DNA from: Phytohabitans rumicis
Lineage (GTDB): Bacteria > Actinomycetota > Actinomycetes > Mycobacteriales > Micromonosporaceae
Direction of reading: 5' to 3'
Length of the DNA stretch: 64,000 bases
NCBI RefSeq assembly: GCF_011764445.1
Contig: NZ_BLPG01000001.1
Location: 5,766,001-5,830,000 of the forward strand
A program made the translations under genes and the position numbers. Of this stretch, positions 18,571 to 27,954 are shown piece after piece (the stretch's first letter is position 1; each line of letters begins with the position of its first letter). Below the pieces are notes generated by a model that saw nothing but the letters and a program-made list of their open reading frames with translations, searched no databases and was not told the DNA's origin.

Positions 18571-19812
18571 AGGGAACATTCCTAGGCGGCCGTGGTACTC
18601 GCCGCCCAGGCGTTCGGTGTCCGACCCCACCCACAGGCCGCTGGCGGTGGCGAGGAAGGCGCGCACGCCCACCCCCCGACTGCGGGTCGGATTCCAGGCC
18701 AGCGCCTTTCCGGTACGCGGGTCGATCGCCCCGATGCCCGGCCGCTCGACCGCTCCCGGGCCGGCCGACTTGTTGCCGTGCGGGTTGTCCAGCCACTGTT
18801 GGTGGCCGCCGACGTACACCGCGCTGCCGGTCACCGCGACTGCGAGCAGGGTGTTGCCGCCGGTGTGGTTGACCCAGGCCGGGGCGTGCCGCCCCGCGCC
18901 GGCGGTCGAAAAGCGTGCCGCCGTGTCGCACATCTGCGTCGGCCCGGAGCCGTTTCCGGTGGTCACCACCACGAAGTACGACCCGTCGGGGGCGAAGTCG
19001 ACCGCGCGCAGGTAGGTGTCGTAGGTGCCGTTGCAGGTCGGGCGGTAGGCGTCGGTGTACCAGTTCGCGACGACCGCGTGCGGTCCGCCGGTGTCGAGGA
19101 GCACGAGCTGGGCCCGGGGTACGCCCGCGACGTGGCTGATCGCGCCAGCCACCACGAGCCGGCGGCCGTCCGGGGTGAGGGCGAAGTCTTCGACCTTGGG
19201 CCGGGTGGCCTCGGCTGCGGCGAGGCGGGCGTCGAAGCCGGCGTCCACCGCGCCAGTGCCGGCGTCGAGGCGGGCGAGAGCCGCCCGGGGCACCCGGTTG
19301 ACGGCGCTGAACGTACCCCCGGCGTAAAGCCATCGGCCGGCGGCGGCCAAGGCCCGGACGTCGCCCCAGTTGACGCTGGCCGAAAAGCCCGGCGTCCGCG
19401 CGCCGTTGCCCAGCGAGAGGCGGGCCAGGCCGCGCTGCGCGGCCCCGTTCACGGAACGGAACGCGCCGCCGGCGTAGACGGTGCCGTCGGCGCCCGGGGC
19501 GAGCGCGTAGACGGGACCGTCCAGGTAGGGCGCGAAGGAGCGGAGGGCGCCGGTGCGGGCGTCGAAGGCGAAGAGGTAGTCGCGCCGGTAGCGGAAGCCA
19601 CGGTTGTTGGCCACGACGGAGAAGTCCCCGCCGACCACGACGGTGTCGCCGACCACGGTGATCGCGTGCACGGTGCCGTCGAGCACGTGCGGGGACCAGT
19701 CGACCGGGTCGGCGGACACCACGGTCGGCTGGGCGACCTGGGCAACGGCGGGCACGACGCCGGCGACCGCGGCGGCGGCCACGGCGGCGACGGCGAAGAG
19801 GCGGCGGCGCAT
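18565..19812 (-). CDS. secreted beta-propeller protein (DUF5122/delta-60-like repeats)
   Basis: A 415-residue exported protein. The signal peptide is MRRRLFAVAAVAAAAVAGVVPAVAQ, cut after about residue 28. The mature part is a run of blade-like repeats, each ending in a GGxF-type strand turn (VVVGGDFSVV, VYAGGAFRSVNG, LYAGGTFSAVN, VYVGGHQQWL, LWVGSDTERL). Cysteines in RPTCNGTYD and PTQMCDT may pair. A role in surface binding is possible but not shown. ATG at 19812 follows a GAGGGAG ribosome-binding site; a longer N-terminus would spoil the signal peptide. Confidence 0.82.
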   Translation of the reverse strand: MRRRLFAVAAVAAAAVAGVVPAVAQVAQPTVVSADPVDWSPHVLDGTVHAITVVGDTVVVGGDFSVVANNRGFRYRRDYLFAFDARTGALRSFAPYLDGPVYALAPGADGTVYAGGAFRSVNGAAQRGLARLSLGNGARTPGFSASVNWGDVRALAAAGRWLYAGGTFSAVNRVPRAALARLDAGTGAVDAGFDARLAAAEATRPKVEDFALTPDGRRLVVAGAISHVAGVPRAQLVLLDTGGPHAVVANWYTDAYRPTCNGTYDTYLRAVDFAPDGSYFVVVTTGNGSGPTQMCDTAARFSTAGAGRHAPAWVNHTGGNTLLAVAVTGSAVYVGGHQQWLDNPHGNKSAGPGAVERPGIGAIDPRTGKALAWNPTRSRGVGVRAFLATASGLWVGSDTERLGGEYHGRLGMFPL

Positions 19813-19882
19813 GCGCGTACTCCCTCGGCGGATGGGCGTTGGGTACGCGTTGACCAACGACCGAGGGCCGCCCGGGGGTGCG

Positions 19883-20287
19883 TTATGCGGTATTCAACCC
19901 ATTTGCCGGGCCCGGCTCGTCCATGGTGTTGACCATGAAGTACGCCGCCCGCTCCAGGTAGTCCCACAGCGTGGTGTGCAGATCGGCGGGCAGGTCGAGG
20001 CTGTCCACGGCGTGCCGCATGTGCGCCAGCCAGGCGTCCCGCTCGTCCGGACCGACCCGGAACGACGCGTGCCGCATCCGCAGGCGCGGGTGCCCCCGCT
20101 GGGCGGAGTACGTGTTGGGCCCGCCCCAGTACTGGATCAGGAAGAGAGTCAGTCGCTCGGCCGCCGGCCCGAGGTCTTCCTCGGGGTACAGCGGGCGGAG
20201 CACGGGATCGGTGGCCACCCCCGCGTAGAACTCGTCGACCAGCTTGCGAAAGGTCGGTTCGCCACCGACCGCGTCGAAGAAGTTCAC
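19883..20287 (-). CDS. glbO: group II truncated haemoglobin O
   Basis: A 134-residue 2-on-2 globin. [19 protein letters not shown] is the helix A/B start. The E/F region [24 protein letters not shown] contains the [18 protein letters not shown] block diagnostic of GlbO, including the proximal His. The G8 Trp sits in RDAWLAHM. GlbO proteins bind O2 and NO and are linked to respiration or oxidative-stress defence. GTG at 20287 overlaps the stop of the upstream transporter gene, so translation is coupled. Confidence 0.93.
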   Translation of the reverse strand: MNFFDAVGGEPTFRKLVDEFYAGVATDPVLRPLYPEEDLGPAAERLTLFLIQYWGGPNTYSAQRGHPRLRMRHASFRVGPDERDAWLAHMRHAVDSLDLPADLHTTLWDYLERAAYFMVNTMDEPGPANGLNTA

Positions 20288-21660
20288 CGCTCTATCTTGC
20301 CAGGCAGCCGGAGCCGCTCGACGATCTTGGAGGTCTCGCCCTGGTTCGCGCCGTTCTGGTGTACCGGGATGTCGATGCGGGAGGCGTCCGCCGGCTGGGT
20401 GTGGGTGGCCACCGCCACCGCGGCGTTGAACCGGTCGGCGCGCGGCCACTGGGTGCAGGCGAGCAGGATCAGGCCGACGCCGGCGAGGCTCCACAGCCCG
20501 ACCACCGTGGGGATCGAGTTGTGCTCGGCCAGCAGGCCGGTGGCCAGCACGGCCGCGCCCTGCATCACCTGGGTGCCGCTCTGCATCACCCCGAACGCGC
20601 GGGCCCGGAACCCGTGCGGGAGCGCCTGGACGAAGAGGCCGTTGGCGGCGGGCATCATGCCGGCGACGGCGAACCCGCAGACCCCCGCCATGACCGCGAT
20701 GCCCACGGCGGACGGGCCGAGCAGCGCGGGCACCAGCGACAGCGGCGCGAGGACCGCGAACGGCCGGATCAGGGCGCGCCGCAGGTCCGGGCGGATCAGC
20801 CGGGCGGTGACGAGGCCGCCGATGATGAAGCCGGCTGGGCTCGCGGCCATGATGAGCGCCTGGGAGATGCCCCGCTGCGCCTCCGAGTCGGACAGTGAGG
20901 TCGCCCACGCGGCCGCGAGGCCCTCGGGCACGACCGCGAAGAGCATGGCGGCGAACACCAGGACCGCGATCGAGCGCAGCACCGGCGTCTGGAAGACCAT
21001 CCGGAAGCCGTCCGCGGTCTCCCGGAGCAGGTGGCTGCGGTGCGCCTTGGTCATGGCGGACGGGCGCGCGCGTACCCCCAGGCGGATCAGCACCGCGGAC
21101 GCGGCGTAGGTGGACGCGTCGATGGCCAGGGCCAGGCGCGGGTTGACGGCCGCGATGCCCGCGCCCGCCACGTAGCCCAGGACCTGCGCGGCCTGCCCGG
21201 TGGTGAGGTTGACAGACAGGCCCACGACCAGCCGGTCGCCGCCGAGGATCAACGGCAGCAGCGCCGAGCGTGCGGCCTGCGACGGCGGGCTGGCCAGCGT
21301 GTTCAGGAAGATCACGACGAGTACGACGGGGGCCGGCAGCGGGAGGAGCGCGATCGTGCCGACGAGCGTCATCCGGACCAGGTCACAGGTGACCATCACC
21401 GTCCGGTACGGGTAGCGCTCGGCCATCGTGGCCAGCAGCGGGCCGCCCAGCAACCACGGTAGGTAGCTGACCGCGAACGCGGCCGCGGACATCGCCACCG
21501 ACTTGGTCTGGTCGTAGACCAGCACGGTGAGTGCCGCCTTCGCCAGGTAGTCGCCTAGCCAGGACAGCGTGCTGGCGAGGTATACCGCGCGATACTCGGG
21601 CTGGCCGAACACCTCACGGAACGTGGCCTGCCGTTCGGCGGCGTGTGCCTCGTCGGACAC
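20284..21660 (-). CDS. MFS transporter
   Basis: A 458-residue protein with about 12 hydrophobic segments. It opens with [20 protein letters not shown] and has the cytoplasmic loop motif [17 protein letters not shown] between helices 2 and 3. The C-terminal half repeats the pattern with [18 protein letters not shown] and [19 protein letters not shown]. It resembles actinobacterial MFS drug or macrolide exporters; the substrate is unknown. The last roughly 50 residues are a basic, soluble tail. The stop overlaps the glbO start (GTGA). Confidence 0.85.
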   Translation of the reverse strand: MSDEAHAAERQATFREVFGQPEYRAVYLASTLSWLGDYLAKAALTVLVYDQTKSVAMSAAAFAVSYLPWLLGGPLLATMAERYPYRTVMVTCDLVRMTLVGTIALLPLPAPVVLVVIFLNTLASPPSQAARSALLPLILGGDRLVVGLSVNLTTGQAAQVLGYVAGAGIAAVNPRLALAIDASTYAASAVLIRLGVRARPSAMTKAHRSHLLRETADGFRMVFQTPVLRSIAVLVFAAMLFAVVPEGLAAAWATSLSDSEAQRGISQALIMAASPAGFIIGGLVTARLIRPDLRRALIRPFAVLAPLSLVPALLGPSAVGIAVMAGVCGFAVAGMMPAANGLFVQALPHGFRARAFGVMQSGTQVMQGAAVLATGLLAEHNSIPTVVGLWSLAGVGLILLACTQWPRADRFNAAVAVATHTQPADASRIDIPVHQNGANQGETSKIVERLRLPGKIER

Positions 21661-21905
21661 CGGGGGCCTCCATCGTCCGCACCGACGGCCACTTTTGATG
21701 GCGGCCGGCGGGAACGCCTAACTAGACGGAAAGGCGAGGTTGTCGTGACGCTCCGCCATGGAGCTATTCACGAATTCTGCCCGATCGTCTGACATCTGGC
21801 TAGGGCGAACGGTTGGTCCGTCGCCTCTCCGACTGAACGAACGGACGATACCTGACTGTCCGCGCGGTGCGCGACCCATTCCCTCTTCGGTGTCGGTTGC
21901 CCGAC

Positions 21906-22946
21906 TTAGGTAGCACCTCCGCGCGTGTCGCCCTCGCCGTTGGGAGCCGCCGGCCGCGGGTACATCCGGGTCGCGGCGATCCGCGCGGTGATGCCGGCCT
22001 CGTCGAGCGCCTCGGTGAGCCGGCGCCGCAGCTCACGCCCCACCTCGAACTGGCCGTCGGCGGTCGTCTTGACGATCGTCCGGATGACCGCGCCGTCCAC
22101 GGTGATCTGCTCCACACCCAGCACGTCCGGCGGCTCGACGAGGTTCGCCGCCAGGTCGGCGTCCTCGGCCACGGACGCCGCCGCGGCACGCATCACCGAG
22201 GTGGCCTCCTCGACGCCGGCGAATCCGATCGGCATGTCGATGATCACCATGGCCCAGCCCTGGCTCTTGTTGCCGACCCGGATGATCTCGCCGTTGCGGA
22301 TGTACCAGAGGACGCCCCGGCCGTCGCGCACCGTGGTGATGCGCAGCCCGACCGCCTCCACGACGCCCGTCGCCTCGCCGAGGTCGACGGTGTCGCCGAC
22401 GCCGTACTGGTCCTCCAGCAGCATGAAGATGCCGGAGAGCACGTCCTTGACCAGCGACTGTGCGCCGAAGCCGAGCGCCACGCCGGCGATACCGGCGCTG
22501 GCGATCAGGGGCGCCAGGTTGAAGTTCAGCTCGCTGAGGATCAGCAGCCCGGCGATCGCGAAGACGACCGCGGTCACCGTGCTGCGCAGCACCGATCCGA
22601 TCGCCTCGGCCCGCTGGCGGCGCCGCTCGGGCACCACCGCGGTCGGGTCGGCCGGGGCGCTCGGGATCCGCTCGCGCAGCGGCTTGAGGATGGTCGGCAC
22701 GCTGGTGTTGGTCGACGTCCGGACCAGCCGCTTGATGGTGCGGTGCAAGATCCACCGGATCAGCAGGGCGATCGCGAAGATCAGCAGGATGCGCAGCGGC
22801 TTGACGAAGATCCAGAAGCTGCTCTCCGCGAGCCAGGGTATGCCGGTCCAGTCGAACACCTGCTGGCACAGGGCGTCCGCGCTGCAGTCCGCCCCTACGG
22901 TCGGGGACGGGTCGGGGGTCGGCTGGGCGAGGAGAGCGGCAATCAC
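21906..22946 (-). CDS. MscS-family mechanosensitive ion channel
   Basis: An integral membrane channel of about 346 residues. Two or three helices lie in the first 180 residues (FWIFVKPLRILLIFAIALLI; VTAVVFAIAGLLIL). The pore-lining TM3 and beta domain read LIASAGIAGVALGFGAQSLV, KDVLSGIFMLLEDQYGVGD, TVDLG and GRGVLWYIRNGEIIRVGN, the MscS signature. It would open on membrane tension to release osmolytes. GTG at 22946 gives MIAALLAQPTPDPSP with AAGG upstream; GTG/ATG codons up to 23039 would add a non-homologous leader. The 245-base gap to the MFS start holds nothing I recognise. Confidence 0.88.
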   Translation of the reverse strand: MIAALLAQPTPDPSPTVGADCSADALCQQVFDWTGIPWLAESSFWIFVKPLRILLIFAIALLIRWILHRTIKRLVRTSTNTSVPTILKPLRERIPSAPADPTAVVPERRRQRAEAIGSVLRSTVTAVVFAIAGLLILSELNFNLAPLIASAGIAGVALGFGAQSLVKDVLSGIFMLLEDQYGVGDTVDLGEATGVVEAVGLRITTVRDGRGVLWYIRNGEIIRVGNKSQGWAMVIIDMPIGFAGVEEATSVMRAAAASVAEDADLAANLVEPPDVLGVEQITVDGAVIRTIVKTTADGQFEVGRELRRRLTEALDEAGITARIAATRMYPRPAAPNGEGDTRGGAT

Positions 22947-23207
22947 GTTTGCCTTCGTACCGCACGGCGATCGTGCCGGCATGCCCGGGTCCGCCCCCGT
23001 GGCTAACCCGACAGAACAGGTCATCTTGCCGCACGTCACCGAAGCTTCATGAGAGAGGCTCCGAATAGTACGTGCAATTCAGTTACCCATCGGGGACTAT
23101 TGGCGCACGGACGTCGGTGATCCGCCGACGTCGGCCGCGGTCACCGACGGCCCGCGGCGTGCTGGCTGACAGGGAGCTGGTCTGCACGACCTGGAGAGGT
23201 GAGCGCG

Positions 23208-23735
23208 ATGCCTGACATACGACCGACGGTGGGCTCCGGCGCATTGGTCCTAAATGCCACCTACGAGCCGCTGTGTGTCGTGTCAGTGCGAAGAGCCGCG
23301 ATCCTCGTCCTATCCGCCAAAGCCGTGTGCGTCGCCGACGGCGAGGGCATCCTGCACAGCGTCCGGCGCCAGTTGCCGGTCCCGTCCGTCGTGCGCCTGA
23401 CCCGGTACGTGCGGGTGCCGTACCGCAGCCACGTCGGGCTCTCCCGGCGGGCCATCTTCGCCCGGGACGGCTGGCGCTGCGCGTACTGCCGCGGCCCGGC
23501 CGAGACGATCGACCACGTGTTCCCGCGCAGTCGCGGTGGTCGGCACGCCTGGGAGAACGTGGTGGCCGCCTGCGCCCGGTGCAACCACACCAAAGGCGAC
23601 AAGACGCCCGCTGAGCTGGGGTGGCGGCTGCACGCGTTGCCCGGCGCACCCAAAGGAATGGCCTGGCGGGTACTCGGCCACCGCGCGCCGGACCCACGCT
23701 GGGCCGACTGGCTCGATCTCCCCGAAGCGGCCTAG
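23208..23735 (+). CDS. HNH endonuclease family protein
   Basis: A 175-residue protein with a C-terminal HNH nuclease. Zn ligands are in CAYCRG and CARCNH, and the catalytic core is ETIDHVFPRSRGGRHAWENV. The N-terminal 75 residues (VLNATYEPLCVVSVRRAAILVL) match the actinobacterial HNH family with that leader. The role is not known; the gene is not next to any phage or restriction gene. ATG at 23208 follows GGAGAGG with good spacing. A hairpin terminator follows 26 bases after the stop. Confidence 0.9.
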   Translation: MPDIRPTVGSGALVLNATYEPLCVVSVRRAAILVLSAKAVCVADGEGILHSVRRQLPVPSVVRLTRYVRVPYRSHVGLSRRAIFARDGWRCAYCRGPAETIDHVFPRSRGGRHAWENVVAACARCNHTKGDKTPAELGWRLHALPGAPKGMAWRVLGHRAPDPRWADWLDLPEAA

Positions 23736-23761
23736 GCGCCGCTTTCTTCGTCTCCGGGTTT

Positions 23762-23809
23762 AGGAAGGGCACCTTGTTATCGCTTTTTGCATAGCAAGGT
23801 GCCCTTCCT
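23762..23809. terminator. bidirectional hairpin between HNH and sortase genes (family E)
   Basis: Perfect 15-bp arms, AGGAAGGGCACCTTG and CAAGGTGCCCTTCCT, enclose an 18-base loop TTATCGCTTTTTGCATAG. It sits between converging genes and would work on both strands. The same loop with a changed but still paired stem recurs at 47555-47601. Confidence 0.75.
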
Positions 23810-23816
23810 TGCAAGA

Positions 23817-24437
23817 TCACGGGAGCTTGGCGCGGACCAAGGACGCGAAGACGACCACGTTGTCGGCGTACCCGGTCTCGCCGCCGACCCACCGCCCTCC
23901 GCACGTGATCAGGCGGAGGCCGGGGCGGCTGAAGTCGCCGTACACGCGCCGGGCCGGGAGCCGCGCCTTGCCGAAGCGCTCCACCGAGTTGACCTCGAAG
24001 ACGGCCACCGAGCCGTCCCGCCGGCTGATCTCGATCGTCGCGCCGGGGCGCAGCTCGCGCAGGTCGTGAAAGACCGCCGGCCCGGTACGGGTGTCCACGT
24101 GCCCCACGATGATCGCCGGCCCGAACTGGCCCGGGGTGGGGCCGTCCTCGTACCAGCCGGCCTCGTGCCGCCGGGTCGCGGCCGGTACGGCGATGGAGCC
24201 GTCGCCGGCCAGCCCCACGCTGTGCACCGGCGCGCGCAGGCCGATCGACGGGATCGCGATCCGGGTCGGCCGGCTGGGCTCCAGCACCGGAAACTCCCGG
24301 GGCGGCGCCTTGCCCTCGGGCGCCCACCAGGCGGGCAGCTCGATCTGGCCGAGTCCCAGCCCGGTCGCGAAGACGCCCACGAGCACCAGGGCGCCGGCGA
24401 GCACCCGGGTACTCGGCATCACCCCGGTACGCGGCAT
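23817..24437 (-). CDS. class E/F-like sortase
   Basis: A 206-residue transpeptidase with one N-terminal anchor helix (about 10-30). The sortase fold follows from about 60: IAIPSIGLRAPV, the catalytic His in AIIVGHVDTRTGPAVF, and the nucleophile Cys in RLITCGGRW. The catalytic Arg position is less clear, since YADNVVVFA replaces the common YRDN. Short length and the single helix resemble actinobacterial class F enzymes. It starts directly after the stop of a gene whose product ends in an LAVTG sorting signal, so it probably attaches that protein. Confidence 0.85.
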   Translation of the reverse strand: MPRTGVMPSTRVLAGALVLVGVFATGLGLGQIELPAWWAPEGKAPPREFPVLEPSRPTRIAIPSIGLRAPVHSVGLAGDGSIAVPAATRRHEAGWYEDGPTPGQFGPAIIVGHVDTRTGPAVFHDLRELRPGATIEISRRDGSVAVFEVNSVERFGKARLPARRVYGDFSRPGLRLITCGGRWVGGETGYADNVVVFASLVRAKLP

Positions 24438-24908
24438 CTACGTACGGCGGCGGCGCAGCACCAGCAGGCCGAGCCCGGCGACCACCGCGGCCACCCCGGC
24501 GCCGGTGACCGCGAGCGGGGTGGTGGCGTCGCGCGCCGTACCGCCGCCGCCGGTCGCCGGCCCCTTGCTGGGGTGGTCCATGCCGAGGACGTACATGGTC
24601 GTGGTGGCCGAACTGCCGTTCTTGCAGGACAGGTTGACCTTGTAGTCGCCCGGCCGGGTCTTGGCCGGGACGGTCACGGCGGCCACCACGAAGCCGTGCT
24701 CCGGCGCCATCTTGACCTCGCCGAACGCGTCCGACTTGGCGATGGCGTCGTTCAGGTTCTCCTGGCAGCTGCCGCGGATGCCCACCCGGTAACCGGCCTG
24801 GATGCTGCTGGGGTTGACCTCGACCCACGCCCCGTCCGCGTAAGCGGGCACCGGGGCGGCAAGGAGACCGACAAACGCAAGCGCGGCGGCTGCTGCGAAA
24901 GTCCTCAT
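24438..24908 (-). CDS. LAVTG-tailed secreted surface protein, likely sortase substrate
   Basis: A 156-residue exported protein. The signal peptide MRTFAAAAALAFVGLLAAPVPAYA is cut at AYA-DG. A small domain (about 25-112) has two Cys (RGSCQENL and LSCKNG) and reads like an Ig-like or beta-sandwich fold. A Gly/Thr linker leads to the C-terminal signal PLAVTG, a hydrophobic helix (AGVAAVVAGLGLLVL) and RRRRT. That is a standard LPxTG-type sorting signal of the LAxTG subtype. Its stop abuts the ATG of the sortase gene. Function beyond anchoring is unknown. Confidence 0.82.
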   Translation of the reverse strand: MRTFAAAAALAFVGLLAAPVPAYADGAWVEVNPSSIQAGYRVGIRGSCQENLNDAIAKSDAFGEVKMAPEHGFVVAAVTVPAKTRPGDYKVNLSCKNGSSATTTMYVLGMDHPSKGPATGGGGTARDATTPLAVTGAGVAAVVAGLGLLVLRRRRT

Positions 24909-24953
24909 GAGAGGGATCTTCGCACCGAGCTACAACAAATACCGAAAAACCGG

Positions 24954-26195
24954 TCAAGTTACGCGCGCGTGCCGCTCCGGGAACGCCAGGTGCGAGTCGG
25001 CCGTCAGGATGTCCCGCAGCCGCGCCAGGCCGGCGTACACGTCGACGAAGCGCGTGTAGAGCGCGCCGAACCCCAGCCGCAGCCGGTCCGGGGTGCGGAA
25101 GTCCGGGATCACGCCCGCCGCGCGCAGAGCCTGGCTGAGCTGCCAGGCCCGCGGGTGGCGGAGCGTGACGTGCGCGCCCCGGCGGGCGTCCGCACGGGGC
25201 GAGGCCACCACGACGCCGTACGGCGCCAGCCACGTGTCGCACAGCTCGATCGCGTACGCGCCGAGCGCCGCCCCCTTCGCCGCCACCGCGTCGATGCCCG
25301 CCTCGGCGGTGAGCCGGGCACCCTCCAGCGCCGCGTACGCCCCCAGCACCGGCGGCGTGCCGACCTGGAAGCGGTCGATCGACTCCACCGGGTCGTACTC
25401 GACGCCCATGTCGAACTGGTCCCGCTGCCCGAACCAGCCCCAGATCGGCTGGCGCAGCTCCGCCTGCAGGTCGGCCCGCACATACAGGAACGCGGGTGCG
25501 CCCGGCCCGCCGTTCAGGTGCTTGTACGTACACCCGACGGCGAGATCGGCCCCGGCGGACCGCAACGGGACGCGGACCGCGCCGGCCGAGTGGCTCAGGT
25601 CCCAGAGCGCCAGCGCGCCGGCCTGGTGGGCGGCCGCGGTGATGGCCGGCAGGTCGGCGACCGCCCCGGACCGGTACGCGACGTGCGAGAGCGAGACGAG
25701 CGCCACGTCGGGGTCGAGCGCCTCCCGCACCGCCTCGGCGGAGACGCCCAGGTCGATGTCGGTCTTGAGCACCCGCAGCTCCATCCCGCGGGCCTCAACC
25801 AGCCCTTGCAGGATGTACCGGTCGGTGGGGAAGTTGTCGTCGTCGGTGACGATCACCCGTCGCCCGGGGCGGGCGGCACAGGCCGCGGCGGCGAGCTTGT
25901 AGAGGTTGACGCTCGTCGAGTCGGACAGCACCACCTCGCCCGGTGTGGCGTCCAGCACACCGGTGGCCAGCACGTCGCCGACCTCCCGGGACAGCGTGAT
26001 CCACCGGTCCCAGCCGCGGATCAGGTCGGTGCCCCACTCGCCGATCGCCCGATGCAGGCGCTCCCTTGTGGACAGCGGAAGCCGGCCCAGCGAGTTGCCG
26101 TCCAGGTAGATCAGCTCGTCCTCGATGACGAAGCGGTCGCGGAAGCGCGCGAGAGGATCGGCGGCGTCGAGATCGCGGGCGAGAATGTCGGTCAC
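24954..26195 (-). CDS. kynU: kynureninase
   Basis: A PLP enzyme that splits kynurenine to anthranilate and alanine in tryptophan breakdown. The opening RFVIEDELIYLDGNSLGRLP is diagnostic. The cofactor region has VVLSDSTSVNLYKLAAAA, LWDLSHSAGAVRVPL and the PLP lysine in AVGCTYKHLNGGPGAPAF. The C-terminal part has QPIWGWFGQRDQFDMG and DRLRLGFGALYTRFVDVY. Length is 413 residues, normal. GTG at 26195 gives MTDILARDLDAADPL. It is divergent from an amidase gene across only 18 bases. Confidence 0.93.
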   Translation of the reverse strand: MTDILARDLDAADPLARFRDRFVIEDELIYLDGNSLGRLPLSTRERLHRAIGEWGTDLIRGWDRWITLSREVGDVLATGVLDATPGEVVLSDSTSVNLYKLAAAACAARPGRRVIVTDDDNFPTDRYILQGLVEARGMELRVLKTDIDLGVSAEAVREALDPDVALVSLSHVAYRSGAVADLPAITAAAHQAGALALWDLSHSAGAVRVPLRSAGADLAVGCTYKHLNGGPGAPAFLYVRADLQAELRQPIWGWFGQRDQFDMGVEYDPVESIDRFQVGTPPVLGAYAALEGARLTAEAGIDAVAAKGAALGAYAIELCDTWLAPYGVVVASPRADARRGAHVTLRHPRAWQLSQALRAAGVIPDFRTPDRLRLGFGALYTRFVDVYAGLARLRDILTADSHLAFPERHARVT

Positions 26196-26213
26196 GGGAT
26201 ACAAACTAGAGGC

Positions 26214-27653
26214 ATGGCCGAGCCGCATGATCTGACCGCCCTGGAGCAGGCCGACGCGATCCGCCGCGGTGAGCTGAGCAGCGCCGAGCTGGTCGCGCAC
26301 TACCTGGCCCGCGTCGAGGCGCTGAGCGACGCCGTGGGGGCGTTCGTCACGGTGACCGCCGACCAGGCGCGCGCCCAGGCCAAGGCCGCCGACGACGTGC
26401 CGGCCGACCAGCGCGGCCCGCTGCACGGCGTGCCCACCGTCCTCAAGGACCTGACCATGACGGCCGGCGTCCGCACGACGTTCGGCTCCGCGGCGCTGGC
26501 TGACTACGTGCCGCCGGTCGACGCCGACGTGGTCACCCTGCTGCGCGCGGCCGGCACCGTCAGCCTCGGCAAGACCACGACCTCGGAGCTGGGCATCTCG
26601 CTCTACTCGGAGGGCCGGGTCGCCCCGCCGGCCCGCAACCCGTGGGGGCTCGACTTCACCGCCGGCGGCTCCAGCGGTGGCTCGGCGGCGGCGGTCGCGG
26701 CCGGGCTGGCGCCGTTCGCCCAGGGCTCCGACGGCGGCGGCTCGGTGCGCATCCCGGCGGCGCTGTGCGGGCTGGTCGGCTACAAGCCCAGCCGCGGCGT
26801 GGTGTCCGGCGGGCCGTTCGGCTTCGGCGGCTTCGGCTTGCCCACGCCCGGCCCGATCACCCGCACCGTCGCCGACGCCGCCGCGATGCTGGACGCGATG
26901 GCCGTTCCGATGCCTGGTGAGCCCTATGCGTCGCCGCCGCTGCCCGACGGCGGCTATCTGGCCGCGGCCCGGCGGCCCGGGCCCCGGCTGCGGGTCGGGC
27001 GGTTCGTCGCGCCGATGCTCGCGGCCGACCAGCCGGTCGACCCCGCGTGCCTGGCCGCCGTCGACACCGCGGCCGCCGCCCTCGCCGGCGCCGGCCACGA
27101 GGTGGTCGACGTCGCACCGCCGCTCGGCCCCGACGTCTGGCCGCTCTTCGAGACGATCTGGTACGTCTTGGCGCTCGCCCCCGTGCCGCCGGAGCGCGAG
27201 GCGGAGCTGCTGCCGCTGACCCGGCTCATGCGTGAGCGCGGCCACGCGGTTGGTGTGGCGACGCTCATGGGCGCGCTGTCCCAGCTACAGCTCCAGGTGC
27301 GCCAGGGCATGCGCGCCGTCGCCGGGTACGACCTGCTGCTGTGCCCCACGCTGGCGACGCCGCAGGCCAAGGTCGGCTGGTTCAGCGGGGCCGGCGACCC
27401 GGCCGACGACTTCGACCGGCAGCGGCGCTTCTCGCCGTACTGCGCGGTGTTCAACGTCACGGGCCAGCCGTCGGTCTCGCTGCCCGTCGCCCTGGCCGAT
27501 GGGATGCCGGTCGGCGTCATGCTGACCGGCCGGTACGGCGAAGATGGGCGCCTGCTCGCCGCCGCCGCCGAGCTCGAGGCGTCCATCGGTTGGGGTGACC
27601 GGCACCCCGAGATCTGGCGGGCCGCGCCCTCCGCTACCGTGAACGGCGTCTGA
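26214..27653 (+). CDS. amidase signature family hydrolase
   Basis: A 479-residue Ser-Ser-Lys amidase. The lysine is in PTVLKDLTMTAGVRTTFGS, the cis-Ser region is TAGGSSGGSAAAVAAGLAPF and the nucleophile block is GSDGGGSVRIPAALCGLVG. These hydrolyse carboxamides; the substrate cannot be read from sequence. The divergent kynureninase gene suggests aromatic amide or tryptophan-related chemistry, but that is only context. ATG at 26214 lies so close to the kynureninase start that either short leaders or leaderless transcripts are likely. Confidence 0.9.
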   Translation: MAEPHDLTALEQADAIRRGELSSAELVAHYLARVEALSDAVGAFVTVTADQARAQAKAADDVPADQRGPLHGVPTVLKDLTMTAGVRTTFGSAALADYVPPVDADVVTLLRAAGTVSLGKTTTSELGISLYSEGRVAPPARNPWGLDFTAGGSSGGSAAAVAAGLAPFAQGSDGGGSVRIPAALCGLVGYKPSRGVVSGGPFGFGGFGLPTPGPITRTVADAAAMLDAMAVPMPGEPYASPPLPDGGYLAAARRPGPRLRVGRFVAPMLAADQPVDPACLAAVDTAAAALAGAGHEVVDVAPPLGPDVWPLFETIWYVLALAPVPPEREAELLPLTRLMRERGHAVGVATLMGALSQLQLQVRQGMRAVAGYDLLLCPTLATPQAKVGWFSGAGDPADDFDRQRRFSPYCAVFNVTGQPSVSLPVALADGMPVGVMLTGRYGEDGRLLAAAAELEASIGWGDRHPEIWRAAPSATVNGV

Positions 27654-27669
27654 GTCAGGGGTGTTGTCC

Positions 27670-27954
27670 GTGTCTGTTACCGAGACGGTGCTCGTCTTCG
27701 CCGGCATACCGGCCGCGATCATCCTGGTGGTCGCCGGCCTGGCGGCGCTGGGTGGCGGCCGCAGTGCCAAGCGCTACCGGCCGGGGCGGCCGTTCGACTT
27801 TGCCCCGGTGTGGTTCCTGGCCGCGCCGGAGCAGTTGGCCGGCGTATCCGGCAGCGACCACGCGGCGTTGCCCGCGGGTTCGTCGCGTGCCGAGTTGACG
27901 GCGGCGACGCCGGCTCGGATCAATCCGACGGGAGGCGCAAGTGACCGTTGGTGA
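27670..27954 (+). CDS. small membrane protein, possibly CtaJ-like oxidase accessory subunit
   Basis: A 94-residue protein with one N-terminal helix (about 6-30, VLVFAGIPAAIILVVAGLAAL) followed by SAKRYRPGRPFDFAPVWFLA. The arrangement of a helix followed by an RYRPGRPF-PVWF box resembles the small aa3 oxidase subunit CtaJ of actinobacteria. I recall this from annotation patterns and hold it only moderately. GTG at 27670 has AGGGG nine bases upstream; GTG at 27661 is an alternative. The 3' end overlaps the DUF5130 gene by 14 bases. Confidence 0.7.
   Translation: MSVTETVLVFAGIPAAIILVVAGLAALGGGRSAKRYRPGRPFDFAPVWFLAAPEQLAGVSGSDHAALPAGSSRAELTAATPARINPTGGASDRW

Noticed and set aside
23083-25533. 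816-codon minus-strand frame across the HNH, sortase and surface protein region
   Set aside because: It passes through clear genes in other frames and through a terminator hairpin, and has no recognisable motif.
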